64,000 nt of DNA from Humidesulfovibrio sp. (GCA_031292175.1 JARLHQ010000021.1:1-64000); one strand, 5' to 3'; numbered from the stretch's first letter, positions 44,496-57,948 are shown. Numbers and translations are program-made. Notes: generated from the letters alone by a model not told the origin.

Positions 44496-45287
44496 TTATT
44501 CCGTATCAAAACGCCAGGCCGTGATGTCGCGCGCCTGGCCGGTTTCGTCATCGATTTCGAGCAGCGCCCCGCAGAGGGTCACGGGGCCGCCGGCCACTTC
44601 AAAACGTTCCGGGGCCGCCGTCAAGAACTTCCGCAAGATGGGCGCAATGGTCATGCCCAGGCAGGAATCCCTGGGGCCGCACATGCCGAGGTCGGTCATG
44701 AAGGCCGTGCCCTTGTGCAGCAGGCGCGCGTCGGCCGTCTGCACGTGGGTGTGGGTGCCCAGAACGGAGCTGACACGGCCGTCCAGGTACCAGGCCAGCC
44801 CGGCCTTCTCGCTGGTGGCCTCGGCGTGGAAATCCAGCAGGCGCACGCGGACGTCCGGGGCCTCGGCGTCCAGCTGGGCCAGCAGCGCGTCGGCCGCGCG
44901 GAAGGGGCAGTCCAGAGGCGTCATGTAGGTGCGGCCCATGAGGTTCAGCACGGCCACCGGAGGCAGGCCCTCCTTGCGCAGCACGCAAAGGCCCCTGCCC
45001 GGCAGGCCGGGGGGGAAGTTGGCCGGGCGGATGAGCCGCTCCTCGCGCGCCATGTAGGACGGGATATCCTTGAACTTCCAGATGTGGTTGCCGCTGGTGA
45101 GCAGGTCGAGCCCCGCGTTCAGCAACTCCTTGGCGCCCTCGCCGGAAAGGCCCAGGCCGCCCGAGGCGTTTTCGGCGTTGGCGAACACGAGGTCGGCGCG
45201 CGTGTTCGCCCGGATCTCGGCAAGGTGCTTTTTGACGGCCGTGCGGCCGGGGCGGCCCACAATGTCGCCCAGGAAAAGGATGCGCAT
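44496..45287 (-). CDS. YmdB-type metallophosphoesterase (TIGR00282 family)
   Basis: 263 residues. Metal motifs occur in the family order: LGDIVGRPGR at the start, FANAENASGG, TSGNHIW, LLDFHAEATSEK and GTHTHVQTAD. Bacillus YmdB hydrolyses 2',3'-cyclic nucleotides and affects biofilm genes and RNA decay. The ATG at 45287 is chosen because it directly begins the first strand. In many bacteria ymdB neighbours rny, and rny is indeed two genes upstream here, which supports an RNA-metabolism role. Confidence 0.92.
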   Translation of the reverse strand: MRILFLGDIVGRPGRTAVKKHLAEIRANTRADLVFANAENASGGLGLSGEGAKELLNAGLDLLTSGNHIWKFKDIPSYMAREERLIRPANFPPGLPGRGLCVLRKEGLPPVAVLNLMGRTYMTPLDCPFRAADALLAQLDAEAPDVRVRLLDFHAEATSEKAGLAWYLDGRVSSVLGTHTHVQTADARLLHKGTAFMTDLGMCGPRDSCLGMTIAPILRKFLTAAPERFEVAGGPVTLCGALLEIDDETGQARDITAWRFDTE

Positions 45288-45391
45288 GGGCGCGAGCTTA
45301 TCCGAGGGCGCCTTGCGGGGCAAGGGGCGTGTGCTTGGCGGAGGTGAGGAAAGGGCGGGGAGGGGGCTCCCCGCCCGTGCGTGCCGGTGTG

Positions 45392-45949
45392 TTACGCTCC
45401 AGCTCCGCCAGCCGCGCCGCCGCCGGGCAGGGCGAAACCCTTGGTGATGCCGCCGGTGGTCGAGGGGGTGCCCGCGATGCGCGAGAGGTAGGCGTCGCCG
45501 AGGTTTTTGACGTGCTGGGCCACGTTGTCGAAGTGGTTGTAGTGGATCTGCTCCTCGTCGATGATGGCCTGGAACAGGTTCATGCTGATGTTGTCGCCGT
45601 TGTCGCGGCAGACCTGCAGGAATTTGTTGTAGGTGTCGATGGTGTTGTCCTCCAGGTCGGCGTCGAAGGGGAAGACCACCCGCACGTCCTGGCCCTTGGC
45701 GACGGACCCCTCGCCCTGGGCGACCGGCTCGCCGTCCAACTCCTTGATGCGGTCCGCGAACATCTCGGCGTGGCGCATCTCGTCGATGGCGATGAGCTTC
45801 ATGTTGGCGGCCATTTCGCCGTAGTCCAAGTTGTCCAGGTTGTAGTGCTGGTTCATGTACTGGGCGATGGCGAAGAGCTCCATCGCGCGCGCCTTGTTGA
45901 GGACTTCCAAGACCTTCGCCTTGCGTTTTTCTCTGCTTTCAACGGCCAT
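45392..45949 (-). CDS. bfr: bacterioferritin (Desulfovibrio type)
   Basis: 185 residues. GGAGGTG lies five bases before the ATG. Ferroxidase ligands fall in ARAMELFAIAQYMNQH (Glu24), AIDEMRHAE (Glu57, His60) and the later IIDEEQIHYNHF. Met58 in DEMRHAE is in the haem-ligand position. Desulfovibrio desulfuricans Bfr, which this resembles, binds iron-coproporphyrin III at the equivalent Met. A Gly/Ala-rich tail ends the chain. It stores iron and removes oxygen or peroxide radicals. Confidence 0.92.
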   Translation of the reverse strand: MAVESREKRKAKVLEVLNKARAMELFAIAQYMNQHYNLDNLDYGEMAANMKLIAIDEMRHAEMFADRIKELDGEPVAQGEGSVAKGQDVRVVFPFDADLEDNTIDTYNKFLQVCRDNGDNISMNLFQAIIDEEQIHYNHFDNVAQHVKNLGDAYLSRIAGTPSTTGGITKGFALPGGGAAGGAGA

Positions 45950-46150
45950 GCGGCACCTCCGTCCAGGTTGTTGTTCACTGATGGTGGCGCTGGGCAAACT
46001 CCAGCAAAACAACCCTAGGCGATTGGACCCGGGGCGGCAAGGGGGGAACGGGGCAGAGAGGGGGCAGAAAAAGACCGGGAGGGGCATCTATGGCCCGGCC
46101 TTTTGTGGCTGGGGTTGCGGTTCCCGCGTGCGGCCCGCGCCCCGTGCGGG

Positions 46151-46612
46151 TCAGCGCCGGGCCTTGCCGGTCAGCGCGGTGATGCGGATGGCGAAGGCGC
46201 AGGCCTTGGCCCCCCCGCTTTTGATGTAGGCCACGCCGCTTTCCTCATGCTCCGGCGCGTACTTGCGCACCAGGGCGAGGAGCGCGGCGTCCTTTTCCCC
46301 GGCGGGCAGCTCACGCGCCACGCCGGAGGCGATGACGCTCTCGTAGCGCGTGGTGAATTTTTCCGGGAGCACGGTGGTTTCGCCGACAACGCAGAACGAT
46401 ACGGCGGGATTTCGACGCAGGATGTCCAGCTTGCGGCCCTCGGGCGCGCAGTGGATGAGGATTTCGCCGTCCGTGTAAACATAGCTCAAGGGCAGGCCGT
46501 AGGGCGTGTTGTCCGCGTCCACAAGGGAGAGCACGCCGTATTCGCCCTGGTCGAGGATGGCGGCGGCCTCCTCCTGGCTGATCTCCCGTTCCTTTTTCCG
46601 CATCGCGCGCAT
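46151..46612 (-). CDS. pyridoxamine 5'-phosphate oxidase-like FMN-binding protein (NimA-like)
   Basis: 153 residues with the split-barrel flavin fold. EISQEEAAAIL, GEYGVLSLVDADNTPYGLPLSYVY and HCAPEGRKLDILRRNPAVSFCVVG match the Nim/PNPOx-like group common in anaerobes. AGGAG lies before the ATG. Members reduce small molecules or act in nitroimidazole resistance; the actual substrate is unknown. It is transcribed in the same direction as bfr but 200 bases away. Confidence 0.85.
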   Translation of the reverse strand: MRAMRKKEREISQEEAAAILDQGEYGVLSLVDADNTPYGLPLSYVYTDGEILIHCAPEGRKLDILRRNPAVSFCVVGETTVLPEKFTTRYESVIASGVARELPAGEKDAALLALVRKYAPEHEESGVAYIKSGGAKACAFAIRITALTGKARR

Positions 46613-46743
46613 GGGGGCTCCTGTTCTGGTTTGGGGCCGGGGAAACTACCGGCCGCATCGCGCGAGGCTCGCAGAAATCCGGCGCGGCGTCAAAGCCTGG
46701 AAAGGTGGGCGGCGGGGGCAAAGGACGAAGGGCGGAGGGCAAA

Positions 46744-46785
46744 AAAAAGCGGCGGGAGGGTTTTGTGCCCCTCCCGCCGCTTTTT
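46744..46785. terminator. bidirectional intrinsic terminator beyond rny
   Basis: GCGGCGGGAGGG (46749-46760) pairs perfectly with CCCTCCCGCCGC (46769-46780). It is flanked by A8 on the left and T5 on the right, so both strands give a stem plus U run. It lies ten bases past the rny stop. Confidence 0.92.
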
Positions 46786-46794
46786 GACGTGGCG

Positions 46795-48363
46795 TTATTT
46801 CGCGTAGCCCACGGCGCGCTTCTCGCGGATCACCGTGACGCGGATCTGGCCGGGGTAGGTCATGTTGTTCTCGATCTTGGCGGCGATGTCCTTCACGAGC
46901 ATGTACGTCTGCTCGTCGGGCACGCGCTCGGCGTCGACCATGACGCGCACCTCGCGGCCGGCCTGGATGGCGTAGGCCTTGGACACGCCGCCGAAGCTGG
47001 TGGCGATGCCCTCCAGCTCCTCCAGGCGCTTCACGTAGTTCTCCAGGAGCTCCTTGCGGGCGCCGGGACGCGCGCCGGAGAGGGAGTCGGCCGCCTGCAC
47101 CAGGGTGGCGATGGCCGTCTGGGGCGGCACGTCCTCGTGGTGGGCCTGGATGGCGTGCACGATCTCCTGGATCTCGCCGTGCTTCTTGGCCAGGTCCGCG
47201 CCGATGACGGCGTGCGGGCCTTCCACCTCGTGGTCCACGGCCTTGCCCAGGTCGTGCAGCAGCCCCGCGCGCTTGGCCATTTTCTCGTCCAGGCCGAGTT
47301 CCGCGGCCATGATGCCGCAGAGGAACGCCACCTCAATGGAGTGCTGCAGCACGTTCTGGGAGTAGCTGGTGCGGTAGTGCAGCTGGCCCAGGAGCTTCAC
47401 GAGCTCCGGGTGGATGCCATGCACGCCGACGTCGAAGGTGGCCTGCTCGCCGATCTCGCGCAGCTTCACGTCCATTTCCTGCTCCACCTTGCGCACGACG
47501 TCCTCAATGCGCGCGGGGTGGATGCGGCCGTCGTGAATGAGGCGCTCCAAAGCCTGTTTGGCCACCTCGCGGCGGAGCGGGCTGTAGGCGGAAAGCACGA
47601 CGGTCTCCGGCGTGTCGTCGATGATGAGGTCCACGCCGGTGGCGGCCTCCAGGGCGCGGATGTTGCGGCCCTCGCGGCCGATGATGCGGCCCTTCATTTC
47701 CTCGGAAGGCAGGGTCACGGCGGTGACGGTCTGCTCGGAGATGTAGTCGCCCGCGTAGCGCTGGATGGCCAGCGAAAGCACTTCCTTGGCCTTTTTGCTG
47801 GCGATCTCCTTGGCCTCGGTCTCAATGTTGCGGATCATGCGCGCGGCTTCGTGCCGGGTGCGCGACTCCACTTCGGTCATGAGGCGTTCCTTGGCCTCCT
47901 CGACCGTGAGGCCGGAAATTTCCTGAAGCTTGCGTTCGTGGACGTTGGCGGCGGCGCTCAAGGCCTCTTCCTGCTCGGCCAGGGCCTTCTCCTGCTTGAT
48001 GAGGCGCTTTTCCAGCTCCACAACGCCGGATTCCTTCTGGGCCACCTTCTCGAGCTTGCTCTCCAGGCGCTCTTCCTTTTCCTGCAAACGGGACTGTTCG
48101 CGCTTCAGCGCCTGGTCACGGTCCTTGAACTCCTGCTCCTGCTCCTTCTTCAAACCGAAAATTTCATCCTGGGCCTGGAGTCGGGCTTCCTTGCGGGTGG
48201 CGTCGGCCTCCTTGCGGGCCTCCTCCACGATGCGGCTGGCGAGATCCTGGGCATCCTGGCTGCGTTTTTTTGAAACATAGCTGCTGAAATAGTATCCCCC
48301 GACGAGGCCGACCAAAAGGGCCACGGCATCCAGGGCGATGAGCAACATGTTGGAATCGTTCAT
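46795..48363 (-). CDS. rny: ribonuclease Y
   Basis: 522 residues. An N-terminal membrane anchor (about 4-24, [20 protein letters not shown]) is followed by a long coiled coil (25-205) of Glu/Lys/Arg heptads. The KH domain has [15 protein letters not shown] near 225 and the HD domain has HSIEVAFL and [10 protein letters not shown] near 350. The endonuclease starts mRNA decay at the membrane. The start at 48363 follows AAGGAG-type sequence. Its terminator is strong. Confidence 0.97.
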   Translation of the reverse strand: MNDSNMLLIALDAVALLVGLVGGYYFSSYVSKKRSQDAQDLASRIVEEARKEADATRKEARLQAQDEIFGLKKEQEQEFKDRDQALKREQSRLQEKEERLESKLEKVAQKESGVVELEKRLIKQEKALAEQEEALSAAANVHERKLQEISGLTVEEAKERLMTEVESRTRHEAARMIRNIETEAKEIASKKAKEVLSLAIQRYAGDYISEQTVTAVTLPSEEMKGRIIGREGRNIRALEAATGVDLIIDDTPETVVLSAYSPLRREVAKQALERLIHDGRIHPARIEDVVRKVEQEMDVKLREIGEQATFDVGVHGIHPELVKLLGQLHYRTSYSQNVLQHSIEVAFLCGIMAAELGLDEKMAKRAGLLHDLGKAVDHEVEGPHAVIGADLAKKHGEIQEIVHAIQAHHEDVPPQTAIATLVQAADSLSGARPGARKELLENYVKRLEELEGIATSFGGVSKAYAIQAGREVRVMVDAERVPDEQTYMLVKDIAAKIENNMTYPGQIRVTVIREKRAVGYAK

Positions 48364-48520
48364 GCGCTGCTCCTTACCGGTTATATGGACAGGCCATGCG
48401 GGCCTGATTCGCGCGGGATCGCCGGCCTTTAGGCGCAAGCGAACACGCTCGTGTGAACCGTTTGGGGCAGGTGTCTTGAAGAGGAGGAACGCGCCTGGGT
48501 GAAACGCGGGACTCAGGTCC

Positions 48521-48673
48521 CAAAACGGCAAGAGCCGCCAGGGCTTTTAGCCCCGGGGCGCCGTGTTGCTCTTAGAGTTTTGAACCTCGTTTAACGAGGG
48601 GGGCTCCTCCGGCCCACCGTCAGGCTGCCCGCACGGAGGCGGGTGTGCACACGGGTGGGCGCTGGCGGATCCC
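48521..48673 (-). ncRNA. ssrS: structured ncRNA, probable 6S RNA (ssrS)
   Basis: The 407-base gap between rny and zapA holds a highly structured minus-strand segment. The predicted 5' end (GGGATCCGCCAG near 48673) pairs with a 3' segment CTGGCGGCTCT (48541-48531), making a closing stem. Internal hairpins are GCCCACC/GGTGGGC with nested CCCGC/GCGGG, CCTCGT-TAA-ACGAGG, and CCGGGGC-TAAAA-GCCCTGG, then GCCGTTTT as a stop. The location next to zapA is the classic place for 6S RNA, which binds sigma-70 polymerase. At about 150 bases it is shorter than E. coli 6S, so the ends are approximate. GGGAC/GTCCC at 48508-48521 is a further small hairpin downstream. Confidence 0.6.
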
Positions 48674-48679
48674 ATTTGA

Positions 48680-48708
48680 TACATATTGGCTCAAGAACTC
48701 AAAAACAA
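48680..48708 (-). promoter_or_regulatory. candidate promoter of the 6S-like RNA
   Basis: On the minus strand TTGTTT (48708-48703), a 17-base spacer and TATGTA (48685-48680) lie just ahead of the predicted RNA 5' end. This stretch is the most AT-rich part of the gap. Confidence 0.5.
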
Positions 48709-48770
48709 TCACGAACTCCCCAGGGTTTGTCCCACATTTCTATGCGCAAGGCCGCTGAACCGGCCTGATG

Positions 48771-49019
48771 TCACCTCTCCAAGAGCTCCTGCATGCGGGC
48801 TTCAAGGCCCGCCTGCTTCCGCCGCATTTCAAGATAGTCGTCCGCCATCCCGAGGGCCAGAAGCGTGAGCAGTTTCTCCCTGCTTATATACCGACCACCC
48901 TTGCTCAGCTCGGCGAAGCGTTCTTCGAGCAAGGCCTGGGCTGCTTCGATGCGGACGTTGTCCGCATCTGTCTTAAAGGAAATCTCCAGTCCGTTGACCG
49001 TGATAGTGTAACTCGGCAT
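48771..49019 (-). CDS. zapA: cell division protein ZapA
   Basis: 82 residues. SYTITVNGLEISFKTDADNVRIEAAQALLEERF matches the ZapA N-terminal sheet, followed by a C-terminal coiled coil (LGMADDYLEMRRKQAGLEARMQELL). ZapA crosslinks FtsZ filaments at the Z ring. It lies 15 bases after zapB and is followed by the 6S-like RNA. Confidence 0.9.
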   Translation of the reverse strand: MPSYTITVNGLEISFKTDADNVRIEAAQALLEERFAELSKGGRYISREKLLTLLALGMADDYLEMRRKQAGLEARMQELLER

Positions 49020-49034
49020 GATGATTTGGCAAGC

Positions 49035-49217
49035 CTAGCGGCCGTCGAGAGATTCCTGCACCTTCTGAAGAAGGGCCTCGATACGGTCCTGGACCTCCCG
49101 CCTCTTTCCGGCCTCAGCCTCAACTTGAACCGCCAGGGCCTGCTTTTCCTCTTCCAGTTGCCGGACGCGCAACAAGAGCTCTCCGAAGCGCGCCTCCAAC
49201 TTTTCGATAAGTTCCAT
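49035..49217 (-). CDS. zapB: ZapB-like coiled-coil cell division protein
   Basis: 60 residues, almost wholly a coiled coil (LIEKLEARFGELLLRVRQLEEEKQAL onward). Size, heptads and position directly ahead of zapA fit ZapB, which links ZapA to nucleoid-bound factors. Being only a coiled coil, the call leans on context. Confidence 0.75.
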   Translation of the reverse strand: MELIEKLEARFGELLLRVRQLEEEKQALAVQVEAEAGKRREVQDRIEALLQKVQESLDGR

Positions 49218-49248
49218 GTTCAGACCCTAACGCTTCCTGACGGTGAAA

Positions 49249-50625
49249 TCAAGACTTCTTGCCCCGGCCCTCAAGATTGGACTGCCGCGCGCGGGCGACG
49301 CCAAGGGCACGGTCCGGCACATCTTTCGTAATGACCGAGCCCGCGCCGACCACGGCGTTCTCGCCGATGCGCACCGGGGCCACCAGGGCCGTGTTGCTGC
49401 CGATGAACGCGTGCGCGCCGATGTCCGTGTGGTGCTTGTTCGTCCCGTCGTAGTTGCAGGTGATGGTGCCCGCGCCGATGTTCGCGCCCGCGCCCACGCT
49501 GGCGTCGCCCAGATAGCTGAGGTGGCTGGCCTTGGCTCCGGGGCCGAGGGTCGCCTGTTTCATCTCCACGAAGTTGCCCACGCGGGCGTTTTCCTGCACG
49601 TCCGCGCCGGGGCGCAGCCGCGCATACGGTCCGGCCACGCTGCCCGGGGCAAGGCGCGCGCCCTCCAGGTGGCAGAACTCGCACAGCTCGCTGCCAGGCT
49701 CAAGCCGGCTGTCCGTGACGCTGCAGAACGCGCCGACCTTGGCGCCGCGCGCCACGGAGGAGGCTTTGAGAATGCGGCAGGGGCCCGTGAGTTCCGCACC
49801 GGGCTCAATGGCCACGCGTGGTCCGACGACGACGGACTCCGCCTGGTGGATGAGCACGCCCGTGGCGAGCAGGTCGCCGACGATGCTTGCGCGCAGCCTG
49901 TCCTCCGCCTGGGCGAGTTCCTGCGGCGAGTTGATGCCCAGCAGGTCAAGGGCGCCGTCGCGCTTGAGCGCGTGGACGTTGAGGTCCTCGTTGACGCCCA
50001 GCTCCACCAGATCGGTGATGTAGTATTCCCCGGCGCGGTTGGCGCTGGTAAGCGAGAAGAGCACGGCCTCCACGGCGGCGGTGGAGAGGCAGAACAACCC
50101 GGTGTTGACTTCGCCGGTGTCTTCGCCGTGCTGGGTCGGGTCGAAGTCCTTGGCCTCAATGATGCCCGTGACATTGCCGTCCGAGCCGCGCAGCACGCGG
50201 CCGAAGGCGCCGGGATCGGGCAGCACCGTGGTCAGAAAGGCGATGTCCGCGCCTTCGCGCGCGGTCGCCACCAGCTCCTCAAGGTGCTCGGGCTTGACCA
50301 GGGGCGCATCGCCGTTGAGCACCAGGCAGTGCGTGGCGCCGCTCTGGCGCACCTGTTCCCAGGCCACCTGCAGGGCATGGCCTGTGCCTTTCTGCTCCGT
50401 CTGCAGCACGAATCCCTCGGCCAGGCCCGGGTGCTCCTTGCGCACCAGCTCCGCGCCGTGCCCGACCACGGTGAGCACACGGGAGGCTACGGCGCTGGCC
50501 GCGACCGCGACGTAGAAGAGCATGCTCTCCCCAAGCAGGGTCTGCAGGACCTTGGGCTTGTCGGAGTGCATGCGCGTGCCTTTTCCGGCTGCCAGGATGA
50601 CGGCGATGGTGTTGTCGTAAGGCAT
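49249..50625 (-). CDS. glmU: bifunctional UDP-GlcNAc pyrophosphorylase/GlcN-1-P acetyltransferase
   Basis: 458 residues. The N-terminal uridyltransferase has LAAGKGTRMHSDKPKVLQ and the UTP/metal site NGDAPLV near 100. A left-handed beta helix from about 250 carries the acetyltransferase, with GNFVEMKQATLGPGAKASHLSYLGDA and the trimer-buried NYDGTNKHHT. It makes UDP-GlcNAc for peptidoglycan and LPS. It stands between the F1 operon terminator and zapB. Confidence 0.97.
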   Translation of the reverse strand: MPYDNTIAVILAAGKGTRMHSDKPKVLQTLLGESMLFYVAVAASAVASRVLTVVGHGAELVRKEHPGLAEGFVLQTEQKGTGHALQVAWEQVRQSGATHCLVLNGDAPLVKPEHLEELVATAREGADIAFLTTVLPDPGAFGRVLRGSDGNVTGIIEAKDFDPTQHGEDTGEVNTGLFCLSTAAVEAVLFSLTSANRAGEYYITDLVELGVNEDLNVHALKRDGALDLLGINSPQELAQAEDRLRASIVGDLLATGVLIHQAESVVVGPRVAIEPGAELTGPCRILKASSVARGAKVGAFCSVTDSRLEPGSELCEFCHLEGARLAPGSVAGPYARLRPGADVQENARVGNFVEMKQATLGPGAKASHLSYLGDASVGAGANIGAGTITCNYDGTNKHHTDIGAHAFIGSNTALVAPVRIGENAVVGAGSVITKDVPDRALGVARARQSNLEGRGKKS

Positions 50626-50686
50626 GACGGCTCCTCAAAAAATGATGGTCACAGCGCGTAATGATCGCACCTTTTTTGATAAATGA

Positions 50687-50718
50687 AAAGGCAGGCCGGG
50701 GGAACCCGACCTGCCTTT
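50687..50718 (-). terminator. terminator of the F1 operon
   Basis: AAAGGCAGG-C-CGGG (50687-50700) pairs with CCCG-A-CCTGCCTTT (50705-50718) around GGAA. On the minus strand a U run of three to four follows the stem, 46 bases after the atpC stop. It may work both ways. Confidence 0.75.
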
Positions 50719-50763
50719 GTTGTTGCGTTGGCTGAACGCCGCTTCAGGCGGCAAGGGCGTGGG

Positions 50764-51186
50764 TTAGCACGTCCCCGCTTTTTCGCCGGAGGTGCGGCAG
50801 CTCATGCGGGCGAGTGACCGGCGCAGCGCGGCCTGGGCCCGGGCGTTGTCAACCTTCTCCTGGGCGCGCGCCAAGCGCTGCTGGGCGCGTTCCTGCGCTT
50901 TGCGGGCGCGTTCCGTGTCGATATCCGTCGCCTTTTCCGCAGCCTCGGCCAGGATGGTGACCTTGTCGGGATTGACCTCGGCGAACCCGCCAGAGACGAA
51001 GACGTAGTGGGTCCGTCCGCCGTCCTTGTAGTACAGGTTCCCAATGCCCAGCGCGGACAGGAAGGGGATGTGGTTCGGCAGGACACCGAACTCCCCAAGC
51101 GCGCCGGGAGCACCCACATAGTCAACGTCCTGCGAGAGGACCTTGCGGTCGGGCGTCACGATTTCAAGCAGCAGCTTTTTGGACAT
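50764..51186 (-). CDS. atpC: F1 ATP synthase epsilon subunit
   Basis: 140 residues. The N-terminal beta sandwich has [40 protein letters not shown], and [21 protein letters not shown] is the conserved block. The C-terminal two-helix arm ([19 protein letters not shown]) can inhibit hydrolysis. It ends with an extra Cys-bearing tail ([13 protein letters not shown]). Last gene of the F1 operon. Confidence 0.95.
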   Translation of the reverse strand: MSKKLLLEIVTPDRKVLSQDVDYVGAPGALGEFGVLPNHIPFLSALGIGNLYYKDGGRTHYVFVSGGFAEVNPDKVTILAEAAEKATDIDTERARKAQERAQQRLARAQEKVDNARAQAALRRSLARMSCRTSGEKAGTC

Positions 51187-51196
51187 GGCGTCCTAC

Positions 51197-53486
<2,290 letters not shown>

Positions 53487-53504
53487 CGCACCCTCCTGCG
53501 CCGG

Positions 53505-55565
<2,061 letters not shown>

Positions 55566-55569
<4 letters not shown>

Positions 55570-56141
55570 TTGAGCACCACCTTTGTTAAGTATTCATCCA
55601 CGAGGCGCTCGTGATCCTGTGCGGTGAGCTTCTCGCGCACGACTTTCGTAGCCTGTTCGATGACCTGGTCGGCGATTTCGCCGCGCACGCGGTCAAAGGC
55701 GGCCCGCGCCTCGTTCTCGGCGCTGGCGACGGCCTGGGCGCGCATAGCCGCGGCGTCCTTGCCCGCCTTCTCGATGATGGCGTCCTTGATGGCCTCGCCC
55801 TGGGTCTTGGCCTCGGCCAGGATGGCGGCCTTCTCCTGCTCCAGGTTGCGGATGCCGTTCTCGACGTCCTTCAGCCGCTTGTCGGCCTCGGCCTTGCGGA
55901 TTTCCAGGTCTTCAAGATCCTTTTTGATCTGATTGCGGCGCCCGCCAAAGAAGGCCGCGGCCTTGGGGCCGGCGAGCTTATAGAGCAGGAAGATGAAGAT
56001 GACGAAGTTCAGGATGCGAAAACCAAAGTTCGCCCAAGGCAAACCCTCGGCCTCGCCGCCCTCGCCCCCGCTGGCGTAGGCCAACGCGGTGAACGCGAGG
56101 ACGCCGATCAGGGTCAGTACTGTGTGCCGTGCAACTTTCAA
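55566..56141 (-). CDS. atpF: F0 ATP synthase subunit b, with signal-like N terminus
   Basis: 191 residues from a TTG at 56141, chosen because GGAGGGGG lies six bases upstream; a longer TTG-started frame from 56183 would overlap the previous gene. Residues 1-25 resemble a signal peptide (LTLIGVLAFTALAYASGG). The true anchor is about 42-62 (FRILNFVIFIFLLYKLAG). A long charged stalk helix follows, with YEADKR-type heptads. It forms the peripheral stalk with b'. Confidence 0.88.
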
Positions 56142-56169
56142 GATGTTCCCCCTCCTTCTTCCTGTCGGC

Positions 56170-56592
56170 TTAGGCCTGGCCAAGAATCTTGGCCGTGGCT
56201 TTCAGCGCGAATTTCTCCACATCGGCGATCAGGGCGTTCTTGGCCCCGGCCACCTGCGCGGCGATTTCATCCTGGGCGGCCTTCAAGGTCGCAGCCACTT
56301 CCTTGCCGACGGCAGCCATGATCTGCTGCTCTTCGCCAGAGCCCTCGGCACGCATCTGCTTGCGCAGTTCGAGACCCTGCTGACGAGTGGAATCCAACGC
56401 CTTCTCATAGCCTTTCAGCTTTTCGTCGGCGTTGGCGGTGAAGGTCTCGATGGTGGACAGCTGGTCCGCCATGAGGGTGTTGCGCTCCTTGACCTTTTCC
56501 CGGATGGGGCGGATCAGCAGGGCGTTCAGGAACACCACCGTAAGAAGAAAGTTGATGAGCTGAATGAAAAATGTACTGTCAATATCAATCAT
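56170..56592 (-). CDS. F0 ATP synthase subunit b' (second b-type stalk protein)
   Basis: 140 residues. An N-terminal membrane helix (about 8-27, FFIQLINFLLTVVFLNALLI) is followed by RPIREKVKERN and a long stalk helix. It differs from AtpF and lacks the signal-like extension, so the two form a b-b' heterodimer, as in phototrophs and Desulfovibrio. First gene of the F1 operon. Confidence 0.9.
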   Translation of the reverse strand: MIDIDSTFFIQLINFLLTVVFLNALLIRPIREKVKERNTLMADQLSTIETFTANADEKLKGYEKALDSTRQQGLELRKQMRAEGSGEEQQIMAAVGKEVAATLKAAQDEIAAQVAGAKNALIADVEKFALKATAKILGQA

Positions 56593-56794
56593 TGCGGCCC
56601 CCAGCGCTTTGGATTTGGGATTGTGAAATTTGGTCCAAAGTCACCGGGTACCTACAGCATCCCGTTGCCTCTGTCAAAGCCTTTTTTCGTTTTTCCCGGC
56701 TCCTTAGCCTCTTGCGAGCGTTGCGCCGCAAGCGCTTGCGGGCCCTGGTCGGAAATTCCCACTTGGGGCCTGGAGCTTGTGAAAACTTTGCCAT
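56585..56794 (-). other. possible small basic ORF overlapping the F1 operon promoter
   Basis: A 69-codon frame begins MAKFSQAPGPKWEFP and is very rich in Arg/Lys (RARKRLRRNARKRLRSREK). It ends by overlapping the atpF' start by eight bases. There is no good ribosome site. The frame runs over the F1 promoter and Rex half-site, so it is probably chance, but a short basic protein or leader cannot be excluded. Confidence 0.15.
56621..56677 (-). promoter_or_regulatory. F1 operon promoter with Rex-like half-site
   Basis: On the minus strand a perfect TTGACA (56677-56672) and TAGGTA (56654-56649) are 17 bases apart, putting the start near 56642. About four bases further lies a site at 56638-56621 whose distal half TTCACAA (56627-56621) is perfect, while the other half is poor. 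The arrangement mirrors that at the F0 operon, supporting shared Rex control. Confidence 0.5.
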
Positions 56795-56832
56795 AGCCCG
56801 GCGGACGCTTCCGGGGACGGCGGCGGGGAGGC

Positions 56833-57948
56833 CTATGTTTGCTTGAACAGATAGCGGCGCATGGACACGTTGAGCACGAGCCCGACCAGGCAGAAGTTCA
56901 CCAGGGTGGCGCTGCCGCCGTAGCTGACGAAGGGCAGGGGCACGCCCACCACGGGCATGAGCCCCATGACCATGCCCATGTTGATGAGGATCTGCCAGAA
57001 GAAGTAGAAGAACACGCCCGCGGCCAGGTAGCTGCCGTAGGGGTCCTTGGCGTCGCGGGCCACCGCGGCGATCTGGTAGAGATAGGCGCAGAAGAGCGAG
57101 AGGATCACGATCATGCCGACGAAGCCCCATTCCTCGCCAAAAACGGCCACGGCGAAGTCCGTGTGCTTTTCCGGCAGGAAGCGGAGCTGGCTCTGGGTGC
57201 CGGCCAGGAAGCCCTTGCCGAAGATGCGGCCCGAACCCACGGCGATTTCCGATTGCAGGATGTGGTAGCCCGAGCCGAGGGGGTCGGTGGCCGGGTCCAG
57301 GAAGGCCAGGATGCGCCGCTTCTGGTAGTCCTTGAGCACGAACCAGAACAGCGGGGTGACCACGGGCAGCAGCACGCACAGGGTGCGGAACAGCCAGGGC
57401 ACGATGCCCCGGTAGAGGATGAGCCCGCCCAGGAGCAGGAACACCAGCATCCCGGTGCCCAGGTCCGGCTGCTTGATGATGAGCAGCGTGGGCAAAAGAC
57501 CCAGGCCGAGCACCGTGCCAAGCTCCTTCAGGGTCAGGCGCTCCGAGCTTACGGAGAGCAGCCGCGCGCCCAGAAGCAGCACGGTGAACTTGGCCAGCTC
57601 GCTCGGCTGGAAGCTGAACACGCCAAAGTCGAGCCAGCGCCGCGCGCCCATGACCGTCTTGCCCATGATGGGCACGGCCAGCAGAAAGACCAGGGTCACG
57701 CAGTAGAGGGGCCAGGCCACGGCGTGCAGCCTGCGGTAGTCGAAGGCCATGAACGCGGCCATGCCCGCCACGCCGATGGCGCCCCAGACGAGCTGCTTCT
57801 GGTAGAAGTTTTCCACCTGCAAGCCGTCGCCCAGGCGCACGCCGCTCGCGGAATAGAGGTTCAAGACCCCGATGGCGAAAAGCGCGGCCAAGACCCCGAC
57901 GAGCCGCCAGTTCACATGGTAGAACATTCGCCTGTCGATAGGGCTCAT
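56833..57948 (-). CDS. rodA: rod-shape peptidoglycan glycosyltransferase RodA
   Basis: 371 residues with about ten membrane helices of the SEDS family. Conserved blocks are MGARRWLDFGVFSFQPSELAKF, IIKQPDLGTGMLVFLL (with the catalytic-region Asp), and VGVPLPFVSYGGSATLVNF at the end. It polymerises glycan for lateral wall growth together with PBP2, whose gene overlaps by four bases. Confidence 0.96.
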   Translation of the reverse strand: MSPIDRRMFYHVNWRLVGVLAALFAIGVLNLYSASGVRLGDGLQVENFYQKQLVWGAIGVAGMAAFMAFDYRRLHAVAWPLYCVTLVFLLAVPIMGKTVMGARRWLDFGVFSFQPSELAKFTVLLLGARLLSVSSERLTLKELGTVLGLGLLPTLLIIKQPDLGTGMLVFLLLGGLILYRGIVPWLFRTLCVLLPVVTPLFWFVLKDYQKRRILAFLDPATDPLGSGYHILQSEIAVGSGRIFGKGFLAGTQSQLRFLPEKHTDFAVAVFGEEWGFVGMIVILSLFCAYLYQIAAVARDAKDPYGSYLAAGVFFYFFWQILINMGMVMGLMPVVGVPLPFVSYGGSATLVNFCLVGLVLNVSMRRYLFKQT

